This document shows positions 21,706 to 34,250 of a stretch of 64,000 bases of DNA, in pieces. The position numbers and the translations under genes are program-made. A model generated the notes under the pieces. That model was not told the DNA's origin and ran no database searches. It saw nothing but the letters and a program-made list of their open reading frames with translations. The DNA is taken from NCBI GenBank assembly GCA_037349315.1, contig JBAIAC010000006.1, positions 13,985,501-14,049,500 of the forward strand, in the 5' to 3' direction. The stretch's first letter is position 1, and each line of letters begins with the position of its first letter. Source of the DNA: Chelydra serpentina (taxonomy: Eukaryota; Chordata; Testudines; Chelydridae).

Positions 21706-22674
21706 CCACAATCCACAGTACCTGTGAGATACCCTCAGTCGGACTCTAGCACCAACACCTTGACAACACCAAAAAGAAGATAAAAATAAAGGTTAACATT
21801 CAGAAGCATGCTGGCACATCGTGGGGATGTGAGGTCGCACCCTTCGAATGTTAGTAGGAGCCCTGGATTTGTCAACAGTGGAGCACTGTTTGGTGCAACA
21901 GTTTCCCCAACAGTCTCATTGATACTTAAATCAATGCCTTGCTCAGGAATGTTAGCGACCCTCTAAAATCAACAGCAACCCCGTGGCTCCCAGTTTTGGT
22001 GGGCATCGTGTCAGCCAACATCAGGTAAGATGCTGCTGTTGTCCAGGAGTACAATAAGTTCCTGGCTGCTCCGGAACGGTTGATACAGGAAGATTTCAAT
22101 TCACTGCCACTCTCCTGACTCAAATCCAGGAAGCTTTTTTTTGGAGCCACACGTCAACTTTACGGGCCAACAGGAAGGACGCCAGCAATTGCTGCTCAAA
22201 TTGTGGGCCACTTGTGATGTCCCAAACGAAGACCTCATTGAAGATCCAACGAAAAGTCCCGAGATTCTGCCTTCCCCATAGGCAGTGGGCTGCACTCTGA
22301 CAATGCATGGAAGATGTGGATGTTTCCTCTGCAAATAGAAAATCAAAGAATAGTCAAATTATGACTGAGGTGAGGTACAAACCATGCGACACATCACAGA
22401 CAACCCCATTCATGCTTATGCTGGTGGTAACAGGCGGATCTATCCAGTTACCCCAGAAGTATTAGACTCTCTTTCGAATCCTAAAATTCAGTTATAATCC
22501 CAGACAGTTGTTTTTCAAATGGCATATGAAAGAAGTGGAGTTTTTAAATTTCTCAAAATGGTTTTTGATTAAAAAAAATTCCAGTTGTTAATTTTTAAGC
22601 CCCAAAATAATCTATTTGATGGTCCATTTAATAACATTGGGTCCTTAGATCTATTTTTGGAGACATCTGACTAA
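21706..22674. other. Intergenic, no recognised feature
   Basis: No gene or nameable repeat. The overlapping minus-strand open frames at 21926-22346 show no domain. Confidence 0.35.
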
Positions 22675-22679
22675 GAGCT

Positions 22680-23503
22680 TGTGATGGAATGCACCCCTGT
22701 ATTCACACCCTACACACTATTGTAATAATCTTTGTACAAGGCATGCCTTGTGAGGTATCATTTGAAAATTCATAACTTGCCAATCAGTAATAATATGGCA
22801 AAACGCATGTAGCAACATTATGTGTAAAGTTATGAACACAAGCTGAGATCATGACAAAATTGTGTTTCCTGGATAAATCCAAGGAGTGGCTAAACCAGTT
22901 TCCCAAAGACAAAGGAAGGGGTCCTGACCTGAAGTGTTTGGTCAGTAATACTGTTGGAAGCATGTGGTTAGAAAATGTGTTCCAATCTAATATAATTTAC
23001 GTTTAGCATTAGAAAACCTTGTATCTTTATTTTTGTAACCATTTATGATTGTATTGCCTATGCTTATTCTCACTTTTAACTACAAATAGATTTTTACACT
23101 TGTTTTATCTAATCCAGCGTGTTTAAGATAAGGTGTCTAGGTAACTCCATTTAAGGAGGTAAGCGGGTGTATACCGTTCCCTTAAAGGAATAATGGATTT
23201 AATATATTTTGAACTGTTCAGGAAAGGTTTGGGCAATAGAAGACCTACATTTCTGGGGAAAAATCCAGGTTGGGGTCACTCTGCAATATAGCCAAGGCTG
23301 GTGAGAGCCAGAGTGTAACCCAAGTGTGGCTGGCAGGTTGCAGTTACACACACATACACTCAGGGTGGGATTTGCATGCTGGAAGGCTGTTTGTGAACAG
23401 CCTAAGTGGGAGTTACTATCAGCAAAGTATAGTAAGAACCAAGGTTGCAGGGCTGGGGTGACACAGACATTCATTGATCTGGATTGCACCCCGGTATGTC
23501 ACA
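22680..23503 (+). mobile_element. Solo LTR (824 bp) with 5-bp target duplication
   Basis: It starts TGTGATGGAATGCACCCC and ends GGATTGCACCCCGG...TGTCACA, with TG...CA ends and short inverted complementarity at the termini. It is flanked by GAGCT at 22675-22679 and GAGCT at 23504-23508, a perfect 5-bp duplication. No internal retroviral genes lie beside it, so it is read as a solo LTR of an endogenous retrovirus-like element. Confidence 0.75.
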
Positions 23504-23508
23504 GAGCT

Positions 23509-26429
23509 AAAGATCTAATGAATTTCCAAGGCTTCTGTAAAATCTCTCTCTTATGCTATACTATAAGGGAACAGTTGTCTTGTCCAATCAAGGATTTCTC
23601 TGTTGTGGTTTTCCATGGCTCTACATCATTTTCAGGATCTTGTTAAAAATAATTAGGTTTATTTAATTGATAACTTCCAAGTGCCAGTAATATTAGTGCT
23701 TGCTAAATTCATGCTAAAGTTCAAGACGATCACTACACATGGGCAATTATTCTGACAAAAGTTCACAGGCAAAGATATTGCCTTGAGAATGTTAATTTAA
23801 TTGAATCACAGTGACATAGTTGCCTAAAGAGAAATAAGATACTACTAATAAAGGAAAAGTCACATCATCTTGTGATGACAATTACACAGATGACAATTCC
23901 AAACACGTTAGCTTGAATTGCATGGCTGTGTAACACCAAGAGCCTAATACGTTTAGCTGTCCCATCAGCCATTATAGACATACACAAACATGAAATGGTG
24001 CTTTAACTTACTAAAAAGACAGACATTTTGGTTATCCTCTGTCTTGTTTCTACATAGGCTATAATCAGCCTTAGTAACTTATTTAAGATCATATTAAAAC
24101 TTCTTTCACTAGGGTGTTTTGAAAAATCCCTCTTCTATAACTTCAGGGACCTGGAAAGATAATTTAAGACAGGATGATCTTCCCAGAGGTCCTTTTGTTT
24201 CAAAGGGCAAAGCAGAAGAATGATACTAGAGAAGCACTTAAAGATGACCAGTGCTGTAGAGAGAAAGATTATGCATCAGCTACATTAGAATACCTTTTCT
24301 AGTAAGAGCTTATTTAGATTAGATGAGCTCCATTTAAACATAAGTGGTCCTAGGTTCAAAACCACCAGATTTGAATGGCATGGATTTCCAACACACACAA
24401 TAAGCCAGAAAATGACACACATGAGTAGTAACTAACATGCTAAAATGGCCATTCACAAATCCCGGTACCATGGAAAACAGGCAAGAACTAGAAGTAACAT
24501 TGGTCAGGAAACAATATGTTCACAGGTGGACATACACCGTCAGCAACCCTACTTAAATCAATGGATCAAAGTTTGGACAGAATTTGGCCCTAGAATCTGA
24601 TGTTGGTCTCACACTAGTGAAAGCCAAATACCTCACTCTCATTCATGGGCATATTATTTTTTACTGATGAGTATTTGGATGACAAACATGTTTTTTATGA
24701 AAATGTTCACAATTCATGAAAATTTAAAATTTTTAGCACAAAAGTCTGTTCACCTGCCAATTCATAATAGAAGTTCATTATTTATTATTATTTGTGCTCC
24801 TCCTTGGACAGTTTGTCATCCAATCAGGGTGCAGGAACAATATTTATGCCTCAGTCACTATTTACCCAAACAGTTTTTGAACAACCCCTCAGCTGAAAAT
24901 TAGTCATTCTAAACGATTAAGTGAATATTTATAATATCGAATAACATTAACAAAAATCAGGATTATTTTGCAAATATTCCTGGCCAAAATGGGTCTAAAT
25001 TCATTATAGATACTTTAAAACAGCAGCTAAACTTTGAGAAGAAGTCGATGGTGTTGGGAAGAATTAGATACACTGGTCAGGTGGCTATTGAAAACTGAAA
25101 CTTCACATGTCTTCTGGTAAGTAGCTTCTAATATCTTTGATTAGGTTGATACTTATATAAAATTGTATGGCACTTTGACAGGCAACCGATTTTCCCGCCT
25201 GGAGAGGTCTGTTTTACAACATAAGAATGCTCCTTGTAAGTCTTTTCATTCTGTGCACTTTGTGGTCCCATTTGTAAGTTGTGAATCCTGTTTGACAGCT
25301 CTGTACCTGTAAATAAAACTGCATTTATCAGATGGAGACATGGCTTGGCATCTACACTGGGTACCTTCTAACGTGCGAAAGGAGAGACATACCAAAGGAA
25401 AATATTTTCTGTTCACTGATCAGGCAACGAGAGCTGTATGTGTGAATAGTACTTATTGTTAAAAGTTGTGTGAAGTAGGACATTGTATTTACAAGTGCAA
25501 CTCATGATGTGTCTGTGGGTCTGGCTGAGGCATAGTGGTATGTGGGGATTATTAGTTAGAATGGAGACAGAACACAAAGATAAGGATTTTAGATCTTTTT
25601 GAACTATGATTTGGACATGCTGCTTTATTCCACATATGAGGTGCTCCAAAGCAGGTGTTCCCACCTATCCATGTGCAATTGATTTCCTGAGAAAAATGCA
25701 TATTCCCCTTTATCTTACTCTGGCGATAGATTTCTTGGTTTTGGATTGTGTGTAGATTCTTAATTCTTCTCCAGAGAAATTAGTATGGTATACAGAAAGG
25801 ATAATATTCCTGAATAGGACCTAAGGAATAATCAAAAACTTCACATATTTAATAGCTATGATCAATTAATAGGCGAGAAAGGAAATTGGATTTTATTTAA
25901 ATTTATTTATTTCCTTTAATATGCAACCTTTGTAAAAAAATAATTTTTCAACTTTGTATGTGGAGATGGTTTTGACTGCTGAAATGAAGTGAGAACTATT
26001 TCATGAAAAAAGGTCTCCGAGGTTACGCCTCCAATTCCCTCTGGGGCAGTCCAAACACTGTGATGAGAGAAAAAATCCATTACAGTAGGATGACAGCTTC
26101 CATTATATTTGCACCTTCAGTGGCTGTCTGGTCAAGAACTAGAATGTGTGAATATGCTGAGCAAATTGACTTTGATTTATAAAAACTGCTTTATCAAGGT
26201 CATACAAATAGCTCAAACTTTTAATTGGGCACTTAAGCAACATACATTAGTTATAGAGATTCTGCCGTTGGTGAAAACTCTGTATTCCTAGGTATTACCT
26301 TCAAAGCGGTCAAAGAGGCACGTCATTATAAATGGATCAACAGTCCTTAAACAGGATGTTTATACAACTAATCAATCACAACTACAGACACAACAAAGAG
26401 GCTTCAACAAAACCAGACTCCTCACTGGG
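23509..26429. other. Intergenic, no recognised feature
   Basis: About 2.9 kb of AT-rich sequence. No coding potential beyond short chance frames, and no repeat I can name. Confidence 0.4.
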
Positions 26430-26430
26430 A

Positions 26431-27259
26431 TGTTGCGACAGATATGGCAATTTCCTGCAAATGTACTTGAAAAAAAAGCATTGAATTAAGTTTCTTTGGA
26501 CTACTTTGAACTAATTGCAAAGGTTGTGTATTATTGTGGGCCTGGGTGATCAAAGGACTCTCTTGAACAATGTGGCAGACAAAAATGGTTCATCGGGACA
26601 GTGTGTGAGAAGTAGATTTCCTGGAAAATATCTAGCGGGAGGTGAATAGAAATTCCCCACTTGGTTCCTGAAAAATCCAGCCTATTGAAGCTACACTGTG
26701 AGGAAGGGACCATTGGATACTGATTACCTGTTCTTGGAATCTGAAGATCAAAGGCCCAGGCTGTCTAAAGGAAAGACTAACCTATGCATGTGTATGCTTG
26801 TTCTGTTATGAATTTGTAATGACAGAAAAACCCCTGGGTGGGATTTGAAGGACTGACTCCTGCCAGAGCACCCACTGGAGGTGGTGGTGGGGTGATCTCT
26901 GGTAAGCATATTAGCATCTGAGTAGATTCTTTTACTGTTTTTGTTGTTTCCTCTGTAATGCTTTCCCCTTAAGAATAAACGTGCTTGCTTAGAAAGAGTT
27001 GTGTGATAAGTCTTAATTGCTGTTCATAAGCCTTCATAATGTAATCAAAGTACAGGCTCTGGCCTGGTTAGGCAGCCTGGCTTGCTGGGAATAACACACT
27101 GTAGGCAGGGAACTGTGAAAAAACTCCATTCAGAAGAAGGAGAGATGTTGGTCTGTGTCCAAGAGAGCCTACAACTGAGGAGCTGGGAGCCAGCCTACAG
27201 TGGGTGCCCTTGCTTGACTACAGAAAGGGAAAACAGGTGCAGTGTCCTGAACTGTGACA
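26431..27259 (+). repeat. LTR-like element, tentative
   Basis: Begins TGTTGCGACAGATATGGCAA and ends GAACTGTGACA. It contains a late AATAAA (about 26974-26979, AAGAATAAACGTGCTTGCTT) followed by a GT-rich stretch, the order U3-R-U5 of an LTR. No target duplication was found, so boundaries and class are provisional. Confidence 0.45.
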
Positions 27260-27396
27260 GGCGTGTGTTCTTTTGTTTTTCATTAACAGGAATCCAGCTC
27301 CCTCTCCCAAAGCTCCGTTGGCTCTGCAGTGTTAATAAGCATAAAAAGCAGTCACAACATTTTTTCCAAGAAATTCAGGAGATAGGAACCTGAATG

Positions 27397-27600
27397 TGTA
27401 ATGCTGACAGACCCTGGTCGTCGGTGGGCAGGACTGAACCAGGGAACCTCTGGAGCTTAGTGCATGAGCCTCTACAGCATGAGCTAAAAGCCAACCGGTT
27501 GTTAGCTAAGGCTGTAGAGCAGACTCATTTGATCTCTCTCAGTGGTCTCAGTGCCACTAGATGGGACAGAACACCACACCCAGAAGGTCTGTAGGTTAAA
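27397..27600 (-). repeat. tRNA-related SINE
   Basis: On the minus strand the segment carries TTTTAGCTCATGCTGTAGAG (A-box-like) and, about 40 nt further, GGTTCAGTCCTG (B-box-like), the spacing of a tRNA-type RNA polymerase III promoter. A non-tRNA body with CCCATCTAGTGGCACTGAGA lies upstream. The exact family is not known to me. Confidence 0.55.
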
Positions 27601-27689
27601 AATGCCCAGCAATTCTGTTGTCTAAGGCGGCAGTGTTTTTACAGTTACTCTTCAGAGTTGACCACACATAACAAAACTTCAGAAGATTA

Positions 27690-27975
27690 GAAATCAGCAT
27701 GATTCAGAGACTTGGGCATCAGACTGGGGACTCAGGAGCCTCGGGTTCTTTCCTCACTCTTCCCTTGACCTGCTGTATGACCTCAGTCAAATCACTTCAA
27801 CTCTCTGTGCCTCTATTTTCCCTCCCATCCATTATCAATCTATTCTACATAGATTATAAGGTCTTTAGGGCTGGGACTGTCTCTTACTATGCTGTTGTAC
27901 AGCTCTTACCATAATGGAGCCATGATCTTGGTCAGGGCCTCTAAGTGCTACCATAACGCAAATAATAATTAGTAC
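27690..27975 (+). repeat. MIR-type CORE-SINE, nearly full length
   Basis: GGACTCAGGAGCCTCGGGTT, then CTGTATGACCTCAGTCAAAT, CACTTCAACTCTCTGTGCCT and TTTAGGGCTGGGACTGTCTC reproduce the tRNA-related part, the core and the L2-like 3' tail of MIR in order. It is an ancient amniote repeat. Confidence 0.85.
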
Positions 27976-29353
27976 AGCATTAGCGACTTAAGTTTGCCAT
28001 TTCATGCACCAAGAGTACCCACTATATCAAGCCTTGGGTACATAGGGAAAGTTATGAAGAGGGCACCTGCTCTTATTTTTTCTCAGCATTAATTGTGATC
28101 GCTGTTCCTGAAGCTGAGGCATCTGGGGCCTCAGAAGGATTTACATACTTTTCACCGCTCATTCCCTCCCCTAGAAGACAACTATTTCTGAACATAAGAA
28201 CTGCAAGAACCAAATAAATTATGTATCCAGCAGATGTGAGGAAGGCACTACAGAGAGAGAAAATGGCACGTCGTTATTTGCACTCCCTAAGCATCAGTGT
28301 GTGCATCAGGTTTTAAATTGGAGGAGCTGATCTCTTAGGGTGGGAAGGATTTTCAGTTTGTAAAGTGAACAGCAGGAAGATTAGATGAGAGTCCCATTTA
28401 ATTATTCCAAGATCTCTCTCTATGCCAACCTGATTTCCTTGGCTTATGGCAACCTTCATCAATTATTGTCTGTTAATCTGCTTTTTGCACACTTCTGCTT
28501 CTCTTAGTCAGTCCCTCTAGGCAGTTTCCTGGCACACTGGGTATCTTTTTGGCCTGTCAGGAAAATTGAGCTGAATCATGGTAACCAAGCTACAGAGGCA
28601 CATTCTCCACTTGCTAGTTTAATGCTTTAAAACTATAGACTGCTGCAACTTTTAATTGTCTCGCTTTAGCCCCTCTGTTGGTGTGATCATCCTGTCTGAC
28701 ATTTGGTATAACCTCACCCAGCAGCTACCTTGTCTCCAGGGGGTTGTTCCTCAGAGGCAGCATGGCTGGGATGTTCCTTTACTTCTGCAGTACCATACCT
28801 CCTCTGCAATGGGCATGTAGTGGTTTAATATTTAGTACTGCCTATCATTCCTCTTCTCCCAGATAGACCTAAGCCTTAGCAAAGTCTATGTGTGGTGCAC
28901 AAAGATCGCCTTGCTTTCGCAGCTATAGCAAACTTACCACACCCTTGGAAGCTATCATTGTGGGTGTTCCAACTATTAGAGCCTTGTGGTCATGTAATAC
29001 TTTGTCTAATAATGGCACTCAGATCAACCTGGAATTTGCTCCCAGTCTGGAAGAGAAAAGGTAAAGCATGGGTTAGTGATTTATGCTAGGTGTCCTCCTA
29101 ATACGTACGCATGGAGACCCCCATTGGGAAGAATGTCAGTGGTTTGTGCTAAACGTTTCATGTTTATCCCATCTTTCAGGATCATGTGAACAGGTCATGG
29201 ATGTTAGTGACTGGATGCGTGAGAAAAGTATTGTGCCTTTGGCCCACCTCTGCTATCAGAGTCATGCCAAATAAAAGTAAGCAATAGTGAATAGAGAATC
29301 ACAGTTAATAAATCTAATAGACCCTTTCGGCCTGGTTAGGGTCTGATTCCCAG
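27976..29353. other. Intergenic, no recognised feature
   Basis: No coding exon, RNA gene or nameable repeat was seen in this stretch. Confidence 0.35.
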
Positions 29354-29361
29354 AGTCCAGA

Positions 29362-29774
29362 CAGTAGCGTAGCCAGGTTTGGAGCACAGGGGGAGCGGCG
29401 CTATAAAAAGACGCCTCCCCGCTCCCCCTGTACTCACCCTGCGGCGCTTTAAAGGGCCCGGGGCTCCAGCCGCTGCGGAGCCCCGGGCCCTTTAAAGCGC
29501 CGCCGCCGGAGCTCCGGGAGCGGGGCTCCGGTGGCGCTTTAAAAGGCCGGCGGCTCCCCGCAGCGGCAAGAGCCATGGGCCTTTTAAAGCACCTCCCCCA
29601 GCCCAGCTCCGGCAGCGAGGCTGGGGGGCGCTTTAAAAGGCCTGTGGCTCCCCGCAGCGGCAGGAGCCGCAGGTCTTTTAAAGCGCCGTTCCAGCCAGGC
29701 TCAGGCGGCGCCTTAGCGCCGCTTTTCCTCACAGGGGGAGCAGCCGCTCCTGCTCCCCCCTGGCTATGCTACTG
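29362..29774. mobile_element. hAT MITE, GC-rich, with perfect 8-bp target duplication
   Basis: The terminal inverted repeats are CAGTAGCGTAGCCAGG and CCTGGCTATGCTACTG. The flanks are AGTCCAGA at 29354-29361 and AGTCCAGA at 29775-29782, an exact 8-bp duplication as made by hAT transposases. The interior is very GC-rich and repeats the word GCGCTTTAAA or its complement several times in alternating orientation. The long minus-strand open frame across it reflects composition, not a gene. Confidence 0.9.
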
Positions 29775-29782
29775 AGTCCAGA

Positions 29783-30480
29783 GACTCCTCTGGGTGCACC
29801 AGAGTCATTCCTTCTGGAGTCCTTCCTTTACAGGGACTATAAAGTAGAGCTGGCTAAAAAAGTTAACATTTCATTGACAAATTAATTTTAATTAAACAAT
29901 TTTTGATGGAAATATCTCATGCTTGATTATATCTTTCATGTTTCACAATAATTCAGAATGAGAAAATTCAGGATTTTTTTTTATTTTTGAAAATGTTTCA
30001 CCTAGAATTTTTTGGGAAAGACCCAAATTCTCTAATTTCCCACCCTAAAAACTGGGAGGAAAGTAAAAAGAAAACCAAAAGGTAAGAAGTGAGAAAAATA
30101 ACTTTGTTTAAAAATTGTCATGTTTCACTTTGAAAAGCAACTTTTTTGCTGTGAGGTGCGTCAGGCGTTCCTTTTCAAAGTTGAAGTATTATAACCCCCC
30201 ACAAATGGAACAGACTCCAGCGGGCAAAAGTGGGGAAACAGTCAGAAAGAGGAGAACAGTAGGGTTTTTCCACACTTACGTTTTCTTGAAGGAAAATCAT
30301 TCTTATCCAATAGGAAATTTTCAGATGGCAAGTTTTCCTGAAAAATATTCCTGTTTCCTGTCAGCTCTATTTTAAAGTCTCTACAGTCTATCCATTCTGG
30401 GTAAGTGACTTTCCACCCTGATCCTTGTCTCTCTGACTCCCCCGGTTAGGTCTCTCCTTTGCAGGTTTAAGCTCTGCACC
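29783..30480. other. Intergenic, no recognised feature
   Basis: AT-rich sequence with no supported feature. Confidence 0.4.
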
Positions 30481-30661
30481 TAGAATCATAGAATCTCAGG
30501 GTTGGAAGGGACCTTAGGAGATCATCTAGTCCAACCCCCTGCTCAAAGCAGGACCAATCCCCAATTTTTGCCCCAGATCCCTAAATGGCCTCCTCGAGGA
30601 TTGAACTCACAACCCTGGGTTTAGCAGGCCAATGCTCAAACCACTGAGCTATCCCTCCCCC
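30481..30661 (-). repeat. tRNA-derived SINE with CR1-like 3' tail (tortoise Pol III type)
   Basis: On the minus strand the order is ATAGCTCAGTGG (A box), GGTTGTGAGTTCAATCC (B box, 30598-30614), a short body, then TTGGTCCTGCTTTGAGCAGG ... GGTTGGACTAGATGAT ... CCTGAGATTCTATGATTCTA. The last 75 bp match the 3' end of the intact CR1 at 56720-56800 almost exactly. That is how these SINEs borrow CR1 reverse transcriptase. This SINE type is established in turtles and is a main reason for the host assignment. Confidence 0.9.
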
Positions 30662-30939
30662 AACCTGCTAATTCCCTGGCTGAGACTCCCCTCTACAGGC
30701 TCCTAAGACTTCCTGAGCCCTAACCCCCCACCCTCTCTATCTCTGGCCATTAACTGGGTTCCCTAGAAGTTTCCTTCACAGGCTTTTCCTGGCTCTCTCC
30801 TTTCAAGACCAGAGGCTCCCAGAACTAGCTCAGGCTCCACCCTCCCCAGGCTGGATCCCTGGAGCCTCCTTCCCTCTTCTCAGGCACAGTGAGATGTGCT
30901 TTCAGGCCAAATTCCAGGATCTTCCCCTTGTCTCTCAGG

Positions 30940-31063
30940 TAGGGTGATCAGACAGCAAATGTGAAAAATCGGGACAGGGGGTGGAGGGTAATAGGAGCCT
31001 ATATAAGAAAACGACCCAAAAATTGGGACTGTCCCTATAAAATCGGGACATCTGGTCACCCTA
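30940..31063. mobile_element. 124-bp hAT MITE with perfect 8-bp target duplication
   Basis: Ends are TAGGGTGATCAGA and TCTGGTCACCCTA (inverted, one mismatch). The flanks are CTCTCAGG at 30932-30939 and CTCTCAGG at 31064-31071. The interior carries AAAATCGGGACAT and an inverse copy ATGTGAAAAATCGGGACAGG. The small size and lack of coding make it non-autonomous. Confidence 0.9.
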
Positions 31064-31464
31064 CTCTCAGGGCCAGAGAGACTGGGCTTCACTCTTCTGT
31101 CTTCTAAAGTAACTCCTGACACTAGTTCCACCCCTGAGGTGATTTGATAGCTGAGTACCTACATGTCAGCCAGTCTATTGAAGTGTTAATCTCTGGTCAG
31201 TCCTAAAACTGTTCCTGCAGCTCAATCCCCTACTGGAGAGGAGAAATAATGATGCTATCAGGGTCCAGTATAGTACTATTTTTATAGGGCCAGATTCACA
31301 TGAGCCCGAGGGAAACTTTAAAATACTTGGAATACTTCACAGAAACTCTGATTACTGAAAGCTGCGTAGGATATGAACAGAGCTGAATCACTGTGTGTCC
31401 AGGACAACATAGCCTCACCTATTTAGGGGACTGTGTTGGCCAGATACAGGATCTATAATGATGC

Positions 31465-31845
31465 ATGATTCCAGGGAGCTTGCTCCTGAAACAACGGGAA
31501 GCTTAAGGAATACAAATTGGATGAGAGGACTTGTCAATGTAGCAGAGAAAAGTATAACAAGATCATATGGCTGAAAGTTAAAGGTAATAGACAATTTCAA
31601 ACTAGAAATAAAGCACACATTTAAAACAGAGATGATAATTAACAATTGGAACAATTTACCAGGGACTGTGGTAGATTCTCCATCACAGAAAATTTTAAAT
31701 CAAGATTGGATGTTTTTCTAAAAGATGTATGCCTGTTCCACCACAGCTGTTGGGCTTGAAGGAATTAATTCAGGGAAGTCTTATGGCCTGTGTTATGCAT
31801 GAGGTCAGACTAGACAATCAGTCATCCTGTGAATCTATGAACACC
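31465..31845 (+). mobile_element. CR1 LINE 3' end fragment
   Basis: CR1 3' region including TTATGGCCTGTGTTATGCAT, GAGGTCAGACTAGACAATCA and the final GTGAATCTATGAAC. It belongs to an older subfamily that ends differently from the copy at 56.8 kb. Confidence 0.8.
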
Positions 31846-32483
31846 CTGGAGCTGTTTCATTACAGATGACAATTTCCGACCTTAAAAAGTTTTGCATCCC
31901 ACACGGGGGAATTCTTTATTAGACCGTGTCTTAACAGATAAGGGCGAACTCATCACAGAGCTAAAAATTAATGGTAGCTTAGGTACCAGTGATCATGACT
32001 GGATAACATTTATAATGAGCAAACAGAATAATGTCACCCTGGCAGTATATGTACTTGGTACTTTAAAAGGGCCAATTTCACAAAGCTGATTAAGAGTAAA
32101 ATTAGCTGGGAGGAAGAATTTAATCAGAAGAATATGAATGATAATTGGGCATCATTTAAGAACACTTTACTAGATGCTCCTAAAGCCCCAATGGAGGAAG
32201 AAGGCCATACTGATTAAAAACCCAACCTGGTTTTGAGGGGACATGAAGGCAGATTTAAAAAATAAATAATAAATGGAAAAAAGGGGACGTTGATAGTAGT
32301 GAATATAAATCAGAAGTCAGGAATGATAGAAAACTGATGAAGGAAGCCAAGGAGAACACAGAGAAACCTATGGCCAGCAGAGTTAAGGACAATAAGAAGG
32401 ATATTAAAAGTATGTTAGGAACAGAGAGAATCCTGGCAATGGTATTGGTCCATTCCTAGACGGAAATGATAGATTTATCAATC

Positions 32484-33384
32484 TATAACCCCCTCAGAGA
32501 GGATGCTCCTGAAATACCACATTGAGACTAGGGAACTCATCCCAGGACAACAACAGCAATAGCTTCAGAGGTTCAGAACTCTGTCTCCCACATTATCTAG
32601 TCTCCAGGGTGGAGCTAGAACTTGTTAGCAACACTACCAGAACCAATCATAAGCCAAACCGTTTGGGTTTTTTTGGTTTTGGCTGTTTGAAATGGAGAAG
32701 AGCATGAAGCATCACAGCGAAGGAGGCCTTTCTACCCTCCATATTCCTACCCAGCGGAAGACTGAGTCTTTTGCAGATTTCTGGGCCCTTGAACAGTGTC
32801 ATCACAGCAGTGACCAGAAACTCAGGAGACTGAGAAGAGTCATGATCAGGCTACCAAGAGTCAGCCTAGCAGCACATTGGAATCCAGACCAGAGAGCCAC
32901 AAGGGCGATCTTACCATCCTTGGAGTGGAGACTTTGTAAGAACACCCCTCTTTGCTTATTCTGATATTTTGTTTTAAGCCAGTCACCGATTTCAGCGCTG
33001 CACCACCCACCAGAGAATGAGCCTCAGTTCACTATTACCTTAGGCAGGTGCTGGGAGAGCACAGGGTGGTTACTTTTGGTTGTAAATGTTGGGCGGGGAA
33101 GAGCTTTTGTATTTATTTTATTATCCTGATCCCTTTTTCCGTTGTCCCCAATCCTGATAAAGTCCCAGTTACTGTTTTATTCCTCTGGGAATTGTGATCA
33201 TTATTTTAGTTTTGTGTGCTCTGTTTGTATGAGATTGGGTGCTGAATATTTTCCCAAGGGACAGGCCCCCTGTGGTCTCTGCACTAGGAGGGATTTCCTT
33301 GCTTGGAGGCACCAGGCGCCTTTCTAGGGGAACCCAGGACCATACCCCAGAAGGGAAACAGGAGAAGGCTGCAGCCACATCTCA
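32484..33384. repeat. Insertion into the old CR1, probable LTR-like repeat
   Basis: About 900 bp of non-CR1 sequence separates two colinear pieces of CR1 ORF2, replacing some 70 bp of it. It contains GGGTTTTTTTGGTTTT and a gene-free body. No TG...CA ends or target duplication could be fixed, so the class is unknown. Confidence 0.45.
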
Positions 33385-34250
33385 GATGATGTAGTGATAA
33401 CATGCTTTCCATTCCACTAGTAACTCTGGACGATGTTAAATAGAAGCTACTAAAGTCAGACATTTTAAAATCAGCAGGTCCAGGTAACTTGCATCCAAGA
33501 GCTTTAGAAAGGCTGGCTGAGGAGCTCACTGGACTGTTAAAGTTGATTTTCAATATGTTTTGGAGCACTGGGGAAGTTCCTGAGGACAGGAAGAAAGGTA
33601 ATGTTGGGCCAATTTTTAAAAAGGGTGAACAGGATGACCTGGTAATTATAGGCCTGTCAGCCTGATGATTCTGGGCAAGATAACGGAGAAATTGATATGG
33701 GACTTGATTAATTACGAATTAAAGTAGGATAACGTGATTCATGCAAATCAACGTGTATTTATGGAAAATATATGCTGTCGAACTCACCTGATTTTTTTTT
33801 TTATGAAATGACAAGTTTGGTTGATAAAGGTGTTGACATAATATATACTTAGACATCTGTAAGGTATTTCACCCGTTTTATCTCACAACATTTTGATAAA
33901 AACAAACTAGAATGATATAAAATGAACAGGGCACACATGAAATGGATTCAAAGCTGGCTAACTGAGAGGCCTCAAAATGTAATTGCCAACTGGGAATCGT
34001 CATTGAGCAGGTGTGTTTCCATTGGTGTTTTGCAGCGACTGGTCGTTGGCCCTTCTCTGTTTAACATTTTTATCAATGACCTGGAAGAAAACATAAAATC
34101 ATCACCAATAAGGTTTGTAGATCACACAAAAATTGAGGGAGTCATAAATAATGAAGAGGACAGGTCCCTGATAGTTTACCAAGCAATCTAGATCACTCTC
34201 TATGTGGAAGCAAACAATATATATTTTAGTGGCTAAATGTAAATGTACAC

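Noticed and set aside
29262..29732. 156-codon open frame on the minus strand
   Set aside because: It runs through the palindromic GC-rich hAT MITE and encodes a low-complexity Pro/Gly/Ala/Arg sequence with no family.
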